Shown: positions 1 to 7,926, counted from the stretch's first letter. The stretch is DNA of 33,128 bases from UBA9676 sp036522155 (GCA_036522155.1 DATDGI010000080.1:1-33128), one strand, 5' to 3'. Made by a program: numbers and translations. Notes: generated from the letters alone by a model not told the origin.

Positions 1-294
1 CGCGGCGATCCCGCTGGCGAACGCCACCGCGCCACAGCCGCCCTCGAGATTCGCGACCCGCTCCTCGAACACCGCGACGGTCGGGTTCATGATCCGCGAG
101 TACGTGTTCCCGTACTCCTGCAGGTTGAAGTACGCCGCCGCGGATTCCGGGTCCTCGAACACGTAGCTGGTCGTCTGGAAGATCGGCACCGCACGTGCGC
201 CGGTGTTCGGGTCGGGCCGTTGCCCGGCGTGCAGCTGCCGTGTCTCGAATCCGAACGCGCGGGCTTCCTCGGCACGGGAGCCATTGTCGGTCAT
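1..294 (-). CDS. metY: O-acetylhomoserine sulfhydrylase, N-terminal part (runs off the left edge)
   Basis: Reading leftward from the ATG at 294 there are 98 codons with no stop before the window edge. The protein begins MTDNGSRAEEARAFGFETRQ and continues with LHAGQRPDPNTGARAVPIFQ, TTSYVFED and YSRIMNPT, then EGGCGAVAFASGIAA. These are the N-terminal signatures of the Cys/Met-metabolism PLP enzymes of the MetY (O-acetylhomoserine aminocarboxypropyltransferase) branch. The PLP lysine lies outside the window. The family makes homocysteine from O-acetylhomoserine and sulfide in the cytoplasm. The gene lies 19 nt downstream of metX on the same strand, so the two probably form an operon and use each other's product. 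A cystathionine gamma-synthase is the main alternative, but the NTGARAVPIFQTTSY and MNPT context favours MetY. Confidence 0.9.
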   Translation of the reverse strand, partial: MTDNGSRAEEARAFGFETRQLHAGQRPDPNTGARAVPIFQTTSYVFEDPESAAAYFNLQEYGNTYSRIMNPTVAVFEERVANLEGGCGAVAFASGIAA

Positions 295-313
295 TGAGGC
301 CTCTTCCTTGAGG

Positions 314-1528
314 TCACCGGCCAGCCCCGCCTTCGGCCAGGAAGCGGCGGATAATGGGCGTCTGCCGCGCTTCCTCCAGCAGGAAGCAGTCGTGGCCGTA
401 CGGCGCCTCGATCACATGGAACTCGGCCGGCTTGCCGAGAGCGCGAAGCGCTTCCTCGACCTCCCCCGACGCAGACGGCGGGTACAGCCAGTCGGAACTG
501 AACGCGATCAACAGTGTGCGCGCCGAAATGCCTTTGAGCGCCTGTGCGAGCGATCCGCTGCCGTGCTGCCGCGCGAGATCGAAATACGTCAGCGCGCGCG
601 ACGTGTAGAGATAGGTGTTGGCGTCGAAGCGCCTGACGAACGAGTCCGCCTGGTGCCGCAGGTAGCTCTCGACCTCGAACTCCGGTTCGGTGATCGTGTA
701 GCGGATTTCGTCGGCGAACTGCAGCCGCCGGCCGAACTTCTCGCTCAGCGCCAGTGCGGACAGGTACGTGACGTGGCCGACCATCCGCGCCACACCCATG
801 CCGGCATCGGGCGTGCGGCCCGTGCCGTAGTAGTTGCCGCCTTGCCAGGCCGGGTCGCGCATGATCGCGGCACGCGCGATCGCGTTCCAGGCCACGCCCT
901 GCGGGTGGAGGGCGTGCGTGCTGGCGATCGCCACGACGGCATCGACCTGATCAGGAAACAGGATCGCCCACTCGAACGCCTGCATCCCGCCGAGCGAGCC
1001 TCCGGCTACCGCCGCAAGCCGCTCGATACCGAGTGCGTCCAGGAAGGCGCGCTCGGTCCGCACCATGTCCGCGACAGTGATCACGGGGAATTCCGGCCCG
1101 TACGGCCTGCCTGTCGCCGGGTCGATCGATGACGGCCCCGTCGTCCCCCGGCAGCCGCCGAGCAGGTTCGTGGACACGACGAAGAAGCAGTCGGTGTCGA
1201 AAGCCTTGCCGGGGCCGATCATCCCGTCCCACCAGCCGAGCCCCTTGCGGGCCGCGCCGTCACGATCTTCGGCCCCGAACCCGTCACGCGTGCCCTCTTC
1301 GGGCGGCGTGTTCGCGAAGCCCGCCGCATGGGCGTCGCCGCTGAGCGCATGGCAGACCAGGATGACGTTGTCGCGCCGGGGTGAGAGGGCACCGTAGGTC
1401 TCGTACGCCACGCGAATCGGGTGCAGTTCCCGCCCGCAGTCGAGCCGCACCGGCTCTGGCAGGTCGAGGTACTGCGTTTCGACAGTGCCGACCGAGCCGG
1501 CCGCGAGCGTTGAGGCTGGCTCTGCCAT
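314..1528 (-). CDS. metX: Homoserine O-acetyltransferase (MetX)
   Basis: This 404-residue alpha/beta-hydrolase-fold acyltransferase has the MetX landmarks: VCHALSGDAHAAG (oxyanion region), the nucleophile elbow VAGGSLGGMQAFEWA (Ser178 in this numbering), the acid-loop segment SSDWLYPP and the catalytic-His segment YGHDCFLLE near the C-terminus. The family activates homoserine with an acyl-CoA, usually acetyl-CoA when paired with MetY. Acetyl versus succinyl specificity cannot be settled by eye. I chose the ATG at 1528. An in-frame TTG at 1567 would add 13 residues (MTIHRPGPATIAP) not typical of the family, and that TTG is itself the start of a TTGACA box. A TACCAT hexamer ends 7 nt before the ATG, so the message may be leaderless. 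Confidence 0.92.
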   Translation of the reverse strand: MAEPASTLAAGSVGTVETQYLDLPEPVRLDCGRELHPIRVAYETYGALSPRRDNVILVCHALSGDAHAAGFANTPPEEGTRDGFGAEDRDGAARKGLGWWDGMIGPGKAFDTDCFFVVSTNLLGGCRGTTGPSSIDPATGRPYGPEFPVITVADMVRTERAFLDALGIERLAAVAGGSLGGMQAFEWAILFPDQVDAVVAIASTHALHPQGVAWNAIARAAIMRDPAWQGGNYYGTGRTPDAGMGVARMVGHVTYLSALALSEKFGRRLQFADEIRYTITEPEFEVESYLRHQADSFVRRFDANTYLYTSRALTYFDLARQHGSGSLAQALKGISARTLLIAFSSDWLYPPSASGEVEEALRALGKPAEFHVIEAPYGHDCFLLEEARQTPIIRRFLAEGGAGR

Positions 1529-1535
1529 GGGGGCT

Positions 1536-1567
1536 ATGGTAGCTGGGCCTGGTCGGTGTATTGTCAA
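1536..1567 (-). promoter_or_regulatory. Putative metX promoter, possibly leaderless
   Basis: On the minus strand a TTGACA hexamer (1567-1562) and a TACCAT hexamer (1541-1536) precede the metX ATG. The -10-like box is followed by exactly 7 nt and then ATG, which would place the transcription start on the A of the start codon, a common arrangement in actinobacteria. The spacing between the hexamers is 20 nt, longer than ideal, so the -35 assignment is weak. No good Shine-Dalgarno sequence precedes the ATG, which agrees with a leaderless message. Confidence 0.4.
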
Positions 1568-1617
1568 CCATCTCCATAGGAAATAAGCGGGAATGAGAGT
1601 TGAGGGGGTAGCGCGAC

Positions 1618-2166
1618 ATGACCACGGTTACCAACGGAGTCAACGTACAGGCACTGCTCGACGCGCGCGAAGTGCTCAAGGGTGCGCCTGAAGCCGCTCA
1701 GTTCACCTGGCGCGCGTCCGCCAAGTGGCAGAGCGGCGTCCACAGTACGATCAAGGTTCAGAGCTTCTTCGGCCTCGGGGAGGAGCACAACCACAAGGAA
1801 GAGTGGACATTCGAAGCCGACCACCCCGAGGTCTTCGCGGCGGAGGACAACGGCATCACGCCGATCGAATACCTCCTCGTCGGCCTGGCGAGCTGCCTGA
1901 CGGGGGGTATTGCGTCCGTGGCGGAGAACCGCGGCATCCAGCTGCGCTCGGTTGAGTCCACGGTCGAGGGCGGGCATGACATCCGCGGGATCCTCGGTGC
2001 CGACAGCGACGTCCGCAACGGCTACAACGACATCAAGGTGACATTCACCATCGACGCGGACGCGTCGAGGCAGGAGATTGAGGCACTGGTCGCCCAGTCC
2101 CAGAAGCGCTCCGCCGTGTTCGACGCTCTCACGAATCCTACGAACGTCACCGTCGAAGTCGCCTGA
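1618..2166 (+). CDS. OsmC-family protein
   Basis: This 182-residue protein has the OsmC/Ohr fold signature: GITPIEYLLVGLASCLTGG containing the conserved first cysteine, a central helix, and the C-terminal QKRSAVFDALTNPTNVTVEV segment. Classical Ohr/OsmC peroxidases use two cysteines, the second near a CPV motif. Here that place reads KRSAV, and the protein contains only one cysteine. It therefore belongs to the OsmC-like branch rather than being a canonical thiol peroxidase. A GAGGGGG run lies about 9 nt before the ATG. It diverges from metX and its 3' end overlaps or abuts the following flavoprotein, so the two are probably co-transcribed. A role in oxidative or electrophile stress is family knowledge, not shown here. 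Confidence 0.85.
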   Translation: MTTVTNGVNVQALLDAREVLKGAPEAAQFTWRASAKWQSGVHSTIKVQSFFGLGEEHNHKEEWTFEADHPEVFAAEDNGITPIEYLLVGLASCLTGGIASVAENRGIQLRSVESTVEGGHDIRGILGADSDVRNGYNDIKVTFTIDADASRQEIEALVAQSQKRSAVFDALTNPTNVTVEVA

Positions 2167-3415
2167 GGGCCAAGCCATCGAACGCACCACCACCGTCGTC
2201 ATCGGCGGGGGGCACTCGGGCCTCGCCGCCAGCCACTTCCTCAGCGACCGGTCGATCGACCACGTCGTCCTTGAGCGCGGCGAGGTGGCGAACTCCTGGC
2301 GGCGCGAGCGCTGGGACTCGCTGCGGCTGCTCACCCCCAACTGGCAAAGCCGCCTACCGGGCCTTCGCTACGAAAGCCCGGACCCCGACGGCTACATGAC
2401 GATGGGGGAAGTGATCGAGTTCATCGAGCGCTTCGCCAAAGGTTCGGGCGCTCCCGTCCGGACCGGCGCGAACGTCACGTCGGTTCGGCGCACCGACGAC
2501 GGGTACCACGTGACGGCAAGCCACGGCGAGATTCACTCCCGAACCGCGATCATCGCGAGCGGCGCCTGCAACAAGCCAGCGGTGCCGCGGTTCAACGATG
2601 CGATCCCGGCGTCCGTCGAGCAACTGACGCCGTTCGGCTACCGCGACCCCGCCCAGCTCCCCGACGGCGGCGTGCTCGTCGTGGGAGCCTCGGCGACCGG
2701 CGTGCAACTGGCCGCCGAGCTGCAGCGGTCGGGCCGGCCGGTGACCCTCTCGGTGGGGGAGCACGTGCGGTCGCCGCGCACGTACCGCGGACGCGATGTG
2801 CTGTGGTGGATGGACGCGTCGGGCGTGTGGGACCAGCGGTACGACGAGGTCGAGGATCTCACGCGGGCGCGGCGGCTGCCCTCGCCCCAGCTCGTCGGGA
2901 CTCCTGAGCGGACGACGCTCGATCTCAACGCGCTCGCCTCGATGGGCGTCGAGCTGGTGGGCCGCTGGGCGGCGGTACGTGACGGCCGCGCGCTTTTCTC
3001 CGGCGGCCTGCGCAACGTGTTCTCGCTCGCGGACCTCAAGATGGTGCGCCTGCTGGACACCTTCGACGAGTGGGCCCGGACGTGCGGGTGCGACGCAGAG
3101 GTTGGCCCTCCCGAGCGCTTCGCACCGACACGCGTGCCCGAATCAGCGCGGTTGCAGCTTGACCTGCGAAGCGGCGAGATCCGCTCGATTGTATGGGCGA
3201 CGGGTTTCCGGCCTGACTACGAGTGGCTGGACGTGCCCGTGGTCGGCCCGAAGGGCCAGTTGCGCCACGAGGGCGGTGTGGTCGACAGCCCGGGACTGTA
3301 CGCGCTGGGGCTGCCCGTGCTGCGGCGGCGCAAGTCCACGTTCATTTACGGTATCGAGGACGACGCGCGTGAGGTGATCGAGCACCTCGCGCGGTACCTG
3401 GCCGTGCGCCGGTGA
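2078..3415 (+). CDS. FAD-dependent monooxygenase-like oxidoreductase (CzcO/FMO type); start uncertain
   Basis: The protein has an N-terminal FAD Rossmann motif (VVIGGGHSGLAASHFL), the segment WDSLRLLTPNW typical of flavin monooxygenase-like proteins, a second dinucleotide motif (VLVVGASATGVQLAAEL) and the ATGFRPDYEWLDVP motif near the C-terminus. The family oxygenates or oxidises small substrates with NAD(P)H; the substrate is unknown. The start is odd. The only canonical start before the FAD motif is TTG at 2078, 89 nt inside the OsmC gene, which would add 33 unrelated residues. Homologous sequence seems to begin at 2177 (ATC GAA CGC ACC), where ATC sits 8 nt after a GAGG box formed by the OsmC stop region. 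Either translation is coupled or the gene uses a rare AUC start. Stop TGA at 3413-3415. Confidence 0.85.
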   Translation: MRHWSPSPRSAPPCSTLSRILRTSPSKSPEGQAIERTTTVVIGGGHSGLAASHFLSDRSIDHVVLERGEVANSWRRERWDSLRLLTPNWQSRLPGLRYESPDPDGYMTMGEVIEFIERFAKGSGAPVRTGANVTSVRRTDDGYHVTASHGEIHSRTAIIASGACNKPAVPRFNDAIPASVEQLTPFGYRDPAQLPDGGVLVVGASATGVQLAAELQRSGRPVTLSVGEHVRSPRTYRGRDVLWWMDASGVWDQRYDEVEDLTRARRLPSPQLVGTPERTTLDLNALASMGVELVGRWAAVRDGRALFSGGLRNVFSLADLKMVRLLDTFDEWARTCGCDAEVGPPERFAPTRVPESARLQLDLRSGEIRSIVWATGFRPDYEWLDVPVVGPKGQLRHEGGVVDSPGLYALGLPVLRRRKSTFIYGIEDDAREVIEHLARYLAVRR

Positions 3416-3693
3416 TCCTGACCGCCGGGTCAACCGGGCCGGCTCTCAGGCACCCGCTCAAGCCGCTGTCAGCCCTGCCGTAGTCAACCTCGCGACCCGG
3501 CTCGGCCTCCAGCGCACGGGCAAGCGGGGTTGGAGGCAGCAGTTGGGGCGAGATGTCTCGGCTTTGGGCCGGGGCGGCGCAAGGGGTGGCCCTACGGAAG
3601 GAACCTGTCGCATGTGGCCAGAAGTCATCCGACCTCGGTGTGGGTGCGGACGTCAATGTTGGCTGGACCGGCGGTGGGCGATGTGCACTGCGA
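3416..3693. other. Intergenic stretch between core genes and att module A
   Basis: I see no gene here. Short open frames on both strands lack family motifs. The left end of att module A begins at about 3694. No residual chromosomal copy of the repeat is visible to the left of this stretch, so it is the probable boundary between core chromosome and array. Confidence 0.4.
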
Positions 3694-4090
3694 GTCCGTT
3701 CACGGCTTGCGGCAGGTCAACGGCCCGCCAGGCCGTTGCCTCCCACGGTGCGTGACCTGCGTCAGCGGCCAACGACCACGGCTGTTTGGGGCGCGCATGG
3801 GGTGCGATCTTGGTTTGCCCGTTCGAAAAGGCGCAGGTCAGCGGGGTGCGCCCGGGAGCTGAACTTGCCCGGCTGTGTGTTCGAATTTAGCAGCTTCAGC
3901 TGGTGCCCCCGGCAGGATTCGAACCTGCGCTCACGGCTCCGGAGTGCATTGCTGTCTAACGCTGTGACCAGGGGTTTCCCTGCTTGGACGGATGGCTTGG
4001 GACGCGTATGGGGCGCGGCTTTTGGCAGTTCCTGGCTCCCGCAGTCACTGCATGTCTTCGGCTTCCCAGGAGGCGTTCCACGCGGCGACC
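3694..4090 (-). repeat. att-like module A: tRNA-Arg(CCG) 3'-half core with arm repeats
   Basis: The core at 3901-3944 reads, on the minus strand, from the anticodon loop (CTCCGGA, anticodon CCG) through the T-arm GCAGG-TTCGAAT-CCTGC and acceptor CGGGGGC to ACCA. The 5' half of the tRNA is missing: sequence beyond the loop does not pair with GCCGT. Arm repeats: TGGGGCGCG 3787-3795 and TGGGGTGCG 3798-3806 on the left; TGGGACGCG 3998-4006 and TGGGGCGCG 4009-4017 on the right. The left arm carries an ACGGC...GCCGT inverted repeat around 3720-3740. The right flank to about 4090 is closely similar to that of module B. Confidence 0.85.
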
Positions 4091-4291
4091 TCTACGGCCA
4101 GTTGCCGGCAGCCGCTGGCGTGGGCTTCCTCGGCCGGCCGGATGCGCTGCTTGCGGACTGCGGTCGATAAACGTGCTCTGGCGCACGTCGGGCACACCCA
4201 GGCAAAGGATGCCCGCCCGAACCCAGTCGTGCCAGCGGCGTAATTGGGGGCGCGGGATTCCCGCTGCTGGCGCTCACTGTGGCGCGCGCGG
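4091..4291. other. Short non-coding stretch right of module A
   Basis: This stretch between the repeat module and the vapC stop codon contains no recognisable gene, promoter or repeat. Confidence 0.3.
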
Positions 4292-4696
4292 TCAGGGCAT
4301 GGTCAGGCGCTCGGCCGGCTGGCCGGTGACCTGGGCGATGACGTCGAAGTCCTTGTCGGCGTGCAAGACGGTGAGCCCGGCGAGCTCGGCGGTCGCGGCG
4401 ATGATCAGGTCGGGGACCGAGGGAGCGCGGTGCTGGCCGCGGTCGGCGAGCAGGGTGAGGACCTCGACGGCCCGGTCTTCGATCGCCGGGGTGAGGTATT
4501 CGACTGGCATCGATGACAGCGGCGGCTGCCGCAGTCCCGCGCGCAGGTCGGGGCCGGACCGGGCTGAGTATCCGACTTCCAGGCGGGTGACGGTGGTGAT
4601 CCGCACCAGCCCGCGTTCGATCCGCCCGGCCCACTCGGCCGCGTCGGGGCTGGCGGCCAGGCGGGCGAGCGCGGATTTGTCGATCAGCCAGCTCAC
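4292..4696 (-). CDS. vapC: VapC-type PIN-domain ribonuclease toxin
   Basis: The 134-residue PIN domain has all the expected acidic residues: Asp6 (WLIDKSA), Glu40 (RLEVGYS), Asp96 (SVPDLIIAATA), and Asp114 with Asp116/118 (LHADKDFD). PIN toxins are Mg-dependent endoribonucleases that cut tRNA, rRNA or mRNA when free of antitoxin. Its ATG overlaps the antitoxin stop by 4 nt (4693-4696), the usual translationally coupled VapBC arrangement with the antitoxin first. Length is normal and no active-site residue is missing, so it is probably functional. It is the only cargo between att modules A and B. Confidence 0.93.
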   Translation of the reverse strand: MSWLIDKSALARLAASPDAAEWAGRIERGLVRITTVTRLEVGYSARSGPDLRAGLRQPPLSSMPVEYLTPAIEDRAVEVLTLLADRGQHRAPSVPDLIIAATAELAGLTVLHADKDFDVIAQVTGQPAERLTMP

Positions 4697-4914
4697 TCCC
4701 AGGCCTGCGCCATCACGTCCGGGTCAGCCAGGTCGCTGAACCGCTCGGTGAAGCGCGCCAGATCCTGGACGGTGACCGGGGATCCGGGCACTGCTGCGTC
4801 CTGGGCGAGCCGGCGGCGCACGTACTCGCTGCGGGACAGCCCCAGCCGGCCGGCATGGGCATCCAGCGCCGCGACCACATCGTCGGGCACATCACGGATC
4901 AGCACGTCAGTCAT
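4693..4914 (-). CDS. vapB: VapB-type ribbon-helix-helix antitoxin
   Basis: The 73-residue protein opens with MTDVLIRDVPDDVVAALDAH, a beta strand followed by helices typical of the FitA/VapB ribbon-helix-helix DNA-binding fold, with the helix segment LGLSRSEYVRRRLAQ. The C-terminal part (about residues 48-73) would wrap the PIN toxin. It binds and neutralises VapC and usually represses its own operon. GGGAGGG lies 5 nt before the ATG. A short palindrome (TATC-TAAT-GATA) just upstream overlaps a -10-like TATCAT, fitting autoregulation. It overlaps vapC by 4 nt. Confidence 0.9.
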   Translation of the reverse strand: MTDVLIRDVPDDVVAALDAHAGRLGLSRSEYVRRRLAQDAAVPGSPVTVQDLARFTERFSDLADPDVMAQAWE

Positions 4915-4930
4915 CCCAGCCCTCCCAAGT

Positions 4931-4950
4931 GATATCTAATGATAGCATCC
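4931..4950 (-). promoter_or_regulatory. vapBC promoter/operator candidate
   Basis: Upstream of vapB the minus strand reads GCTATCATTAGATATCAC. TATCAT is a good -10 hexamer and overlaps the inverted repeat TATC-N4-GATA (4933-4944). The same 9-mer GCTATCATT occurs in the -10 region of the HigBA-like operon at about 25636. An operator for the RHH antitoxin is the simplest reading. Confidence 0.45.
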
Positions 4951-5219
4951 GTAGCCGGACTACCAGAGCAGCGAGCCTTTGCGTGATGACCTGGCGGGCA
5001 TGTGGCCGGCCCGCCTGTCAACCTGCGGGGCCAGGTACCGCATCTGCGGCGGCGCCTGCAAGATCATCGCCTTGCCGCTGAAGCACCGGCGCGATGGCTA
5101 CCAAGTGCCTGTATCACAGGATGCGCCATATCAGTCTTAGCGGCGGACCGGCATTACCCTTTGCACGTCCCGCACATCCGCTCTTGCTTGATATGCGGGT
5201 GATCTTCATGGACATTTCG
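4951..5219. other. Non-coding stretch between vapB and module B
   Basis: No gene recognised. One frame (from about 5020) gives a short run ending KIIALPLKHRRDGYQVPV that might be a gene scrap, but no family could be assigned. Confidence 0.3.
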
Positions 5220-5592
5220 ATGGGCCTGCTGCGGCCTGATCTGCCGTTGCTTCCCCCGCGCTGTGACCTCCGTCAGCGGCCGGCGGCCACGGCTGTCTGG
5301 GGCGCGTATGGGGCGCGATCTTGATTGCGCGATTGCAAAAGTGCAGGTCAGCGGCCTACGTTCCGAACCATGCTCGCTCGTTCACGTATTCGAATTTATG
5401 CCTCTGAGCAGTGCCCCCGGCAGGATTCGAACCTGCGCTCACGGCTCCGGAGTGCATTCCTGTCTAACGCTGTGACCAGGTATTTCCCTCCTTGGACGGA
5501 TGGCCTGGGGCGCGTAGGGGGCGCGGCTCCTGGCATCTCCTGGCCGCAGTCACTGCATGTCTTCGGTTTCCCAGGAGGCCTACCACGCGACC
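5220..5592 (-). repeat. att-like module B: tRNA-Arg(CCG) 3'-half core with arm repeats
   Basis: The core at 5411-5452 matches copy A except that the CCA-encoding end reads CACTGC rather than CACCA. Left arm repeats TGGGGCGCG lie at 5298-5306 and 5309-5317. Right arm repeats are TGGGGCGCG 5506-5514 and GGGGGCGCG at about 5517-5525. The right flank to about 5592 is nearly collinear with module A (shared ACGCTGTGACCAGG, CTTGGACGGATGGC and CAGTCACTGCATGTCTTCGG). No tRNA 5' half is present. Confidence 0.85.
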
Positions 5593-5672
5593 GGTAGCCA
5601 GAATGATCGCGCCGGTCGCGGCCATGCCTGCAGCTGCGGCTGCATCCGCGATGGTGTCGAGCAGGACGGCTG

Positions 5673-6308
5673 CTACGGACAGGTCATGCTCCTCAGGGCG
5701 AAGATCGCTGCCTGGACGCGGTCTTGCAGGCCGAGTTTGGTGAGGATGCTGCGGACGTGGGTCTTGACGGTCTGCTCGCCGATCGCCAGGTCCCGGGCGA
5801 TCTGCCGGTTGCTGTGACCGCGGGCGATCAGCCGGAGTACGTCGCGTTCTCGTGGTGAGAGCGGCTGTAGCGGGTCCGCCGGCGGTGGCCGGCGCAGCGC
5901 CTGGGTGAGCCGGGTCAGCAGTTCGGGGCTGAGGCTGGCGGTGCCGGCGGCGGCGTCGCGGACGGCGGCGATGACGTGCTCGGCCGGGGCGGTCTTGAGC
6001 AGGTAGGAAGTCGCGCCGGCATGCATGGCGCGGACGAGGTGCTCGTCGTCGGTGGCCGAGGTGAGCACGACGACGGCAGGCCGGTGCGGCGCGTCATCCA
6101 GTGCGGCGAGCACGGCGTGCCCGTCCAGTCCGGGCATGTACAGGTCGAGCAGCAGCACGTCCGGGCGGGTGGCGGCGACCACGTCTACCGCCTGCCTGCC
6201 GTCTCCGGCTTCGCCGGCGACCTCAACGTCTGGTTCCTGGCCGAGCAGGTAGCACAGCCCATCCCGGACGACACGATGGTCGTCGGCGATCACCACGCGG
6301 ATCGTCAT
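5673..6308 (-). CDS. NarL/LuxR-family response regulator
   Basis: The 211-residue protein has a receiver domain (residues 1-120) with the acidic pair Asp9-Asp10 (IADDH), phospho-acceptor Asp55 (LLLDLYMPG), Thr83 and Lys105 (SYLLK). A LuxR-type HTH follows at about 148-205 (LSPRERDVLRLIARGHSNRQ, then EQTVKTHVRSILTKLGLQDR). Phosphorylation by the cognate kinase should drive dimerisation and DNA binding. The ATG overlaps the kinase stop by 4 nt, so the pair is translationally coupled. Its probable target is the divergent lipoprotein/ABC exporter operon starting at 7.9 kb. All key residues are present. Confidence 0.94.
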   Translation of the reverse strand: MTIRVVIADDHRVVRDGLCYLLGQEPDVEVAGEAGDGRQAVDVVAATRPDVLLLDLYMPGLDGHAVLAALDDAPHRPAVVVLTSATDDEHLVRAMHAGATSYLLKTAPAEHVIAAVRDAAAGTASLSPELLTRLTQALRRPPPADPLQPLSPRERDVLRLIARGHSNRQIARDLAIGEQTVKTHVRSILTKLGLQDRVQAAIFALRSMTCP

Positions 6309-7816
6309 GGCACCGGCACCCGGACGGTGAGCGCCGCGCCGCGCCCCGGTGCGCTGTCGATGTCCACGGTGCCGCCGAGTTCGGCGACCCGGTCACGCAC
6401 GTGGGCCAGCCCGGAGCCGGCATGCGGGGCGGCCGGGTCGAAGCCGGTGCCGGTGTCGCGGACGGCAAGCTCGACGTGCCCGTCCTGGCGGGTCATGGAC
6501 ACGGCAAGCCGGCGGGCGTTGCCGTGCCGGACGGCATTGGCGCATGCCTCCTGGGTGATGCGCAGCAGGGCGTGCTCGACGGGCGCGGGGACGGCGACGT
6601 CGTCCAGGCTGGCCTCAACGGTGACGCCGAGCCGGTCGTGGTAGGCCACGCAGATCTCCTGCAGAGCCGGGGCGAGCCCGGCACCGTCCAGGCTGGCCGG
6701 GCGCAGCTCGATCAGGAGCGCCTGCATGTCGCGCAGCGCCTCCTCGCTGATCCGCTCGATCGCGCGGGCCTGCTGATTGCCCGGGTCGGCCCTGCGCATC
6801 CCGGCGGCGATCATCCGCAGGGCGAACAGGTGCTGGGAGATCGCGTCGTGGACCTCCCGCGCGATCCGGGCCCGCTCCGCCGCGCGCGCGTCGCCGCTGG
6901 CCCGCTGCCGTTCGGCGGCCAGCGCGGAGCCGAGCTGGCGGGTCATGGTGGTGAAGTTCGCCTCCAGCCGGCCGACCTCGTCCCGGCCGGAAACGGGCAG
7001 GGTGACGGTGTAGTCGCCGTCCGCGACCGCGACGGTGGCTCGTTCCAGGCGGCGGACCCGGCGGATCAGGCGGCGCGAGGCCAGCAGCCCGAACAGCACG
7101 CCGACCGGCACGGTGGCGAAGAGCAGCGCGGAGGGGGCCGACAGCAGCGGGCCGGTCTCGCCGAGCTGACGCAGCTCGCCCCAGGCGCGGATGGGGCTGA
7201 TGAACCCGGGCGACGATGGCGCCTGGACATAGACGTAGGCCACCAGTCCCGGCGCGCTGCGCGGCGGCTTGCTGATGCCCGCGAGGCCCGCCCGCCAGAC
7301 CATCTGGACCACGCTGCCGTACGGCGTGGGCACGCTGCCGCCCTTGTCGATGCCGCCTGCGATTGCCGAGCTCGCCGGGACGGGGAGTTCGCTGGCCGCC
7401 GCCCGGCCGGGCGGGTACCGGGATGGCGCGGAGGACGCGACAACCATGCCGTCGGCGGCGACTGCCACGACGGCGGTGACCGCCTGGTGGCTGTGGACCG
7501 GGCCGGTGATCGCCGGAACGACCAGCGTGCCGTCCGGCGCCGTCCGGGCCAGGCCCGGCTGCGCCCGCTGGCTGGGGTCGCCGAGCACGGTTCCGGCCGG
7601 CACGCCGCGGGGATAGCGCTGGGCGAGCTGCTGGCCGTAGCTCTTCGCGGCGGCGTCCACCTGGGCCTGCAGCCGGGCGCCGTTCACCAGCTGGGGTACC
7701 TGGAAGCCGAGCACGAGCGCCTCGACCAGCACCACGACGGCGAGCGTGACGAGAATGTAGGACGCGATCAGCCGGCCCGACAGCCCCCACGCCCTGCGTC
7801 GCACCCGGTCCAGCAC
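6305..7816 (-). CDS. Sensor histidine kinase (HisKA_3 / NarX-like)
   Basis: The 503-residue membrane kinase has a first TM segment (about 14-38), an extracellular region of about 185 residues rich in Pro/Ser/Gly, a second TM (about 227-247), a HAMP linker (248-300), and a HisKA_3 dimerisation domain with phospho-acceptor His323 (AREVHDAISQHLFALRM). The GHKL ATPase domain has N-box Asn427 (QEACANAVRHG) and G1-box Asp454 (VRDTGTGFD). It should sense an extracytoplasmic signal and phosphorylate the downstream response regulator, whose ATG overlaps its stop. The gene diverges from a lipoprotein, membrane-fusion and ABC permease operon. That layout is common for envelope-stress or antimicrobial-peptide sensing systems (inference). 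Confidence 0.94.
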   Translation of the reverse strand: MLDRVRRRAWGLSGRLIASYILVTLAVVVLVEALVLGFQVPQLVNGARLQAQVDAAAKSYGQQLAQRYPRGVPAGTVLGDPSQRAQPGLARTAPDGTLVVPAITGPVHSHQAVTAVVAVAADGMVVASSAPSRYPPGRAAASELPVPASSAIAGGIDKGGSVPTPYGSVVQMVWRAGLAGISKPPRSAPGLVAYVYVQAPSSPGFISPIRAWGELRQLGETGPLLSAPSALLFATVPVGVLFGLLASRRLIRRVRRLERATVAVADGDYTVTLPVSGRDEVGRLEANFTTMTRQLGSALAAERQRASGDARAAERARIAREVHDAISQHLFALRMIAAGMRRADPGNQQARAIERISEEALRDMQALLIELRPASLDGAGLAPALQEICVAYHDRLGVTVEASLDDVAVPAPVEHALLRITQEACANAVRHGNARRLAVSMTRQDGHVELAVRDTGTGFDPAAPHAGSGLAHVRDRVAELGGTVDIDSAPGRGAALTVRVPVP

Positions 7817-7926
7817 ACCTGCACGCTACCTGCGCGCAACCCTGCGGCGTATCCATCCAAGGAGGGACCCGCGGCTACCTCCGGCGCGTGATGCGCCCGC
7901 CGCCGCCGGCCGGGACTCTGGCTGCC

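Noticed and set aside
203..1132. 309-codon plus-strand frame opposite metX
   Set aside because: It is the mirror frame of a GC-rich coding gene. metX on the other strand has clear motifs; this one has an Arg-rich translation without a family.
3901..3975. Intact tRNA-Arg gene at module A (or at any other module)
   Set aside because: Only the 3' half is present; the sequence after the anticodon loop does not form the anticodon stem, D-arm or 5' acceptor strand in any of the six copies.
3553..4170. Open frames reading through att modules with peptides such as PRQDSNLRSRLRS, APGRIRTCAHGSG and PPAGFEPALTAPE (also near 5263-5597, 12085-12597, 20002-20484, 25022-25890, 27497-27869)
   Set aside because: These are antisense translations of the tRNA-Arg fragment, a well-known source of spurious proteins; the same peptides recur at each core.
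7859..7865. AAGGAGG as ribosome-binding site for the lipoprotein gene
   Set aside because: It lies 22 nt before the first in-frame start (GTG 7888) and further from ATG 7927, too far for normal use.
6101..7891. 596-codon plus-strand frame opposite the histidine kinase
   Set aside because: Antisense shadow of the kinase and regulator; low-complexity Arg/Gly/Ala/Asp translation, and the kinase motifs on the other strand are complete.
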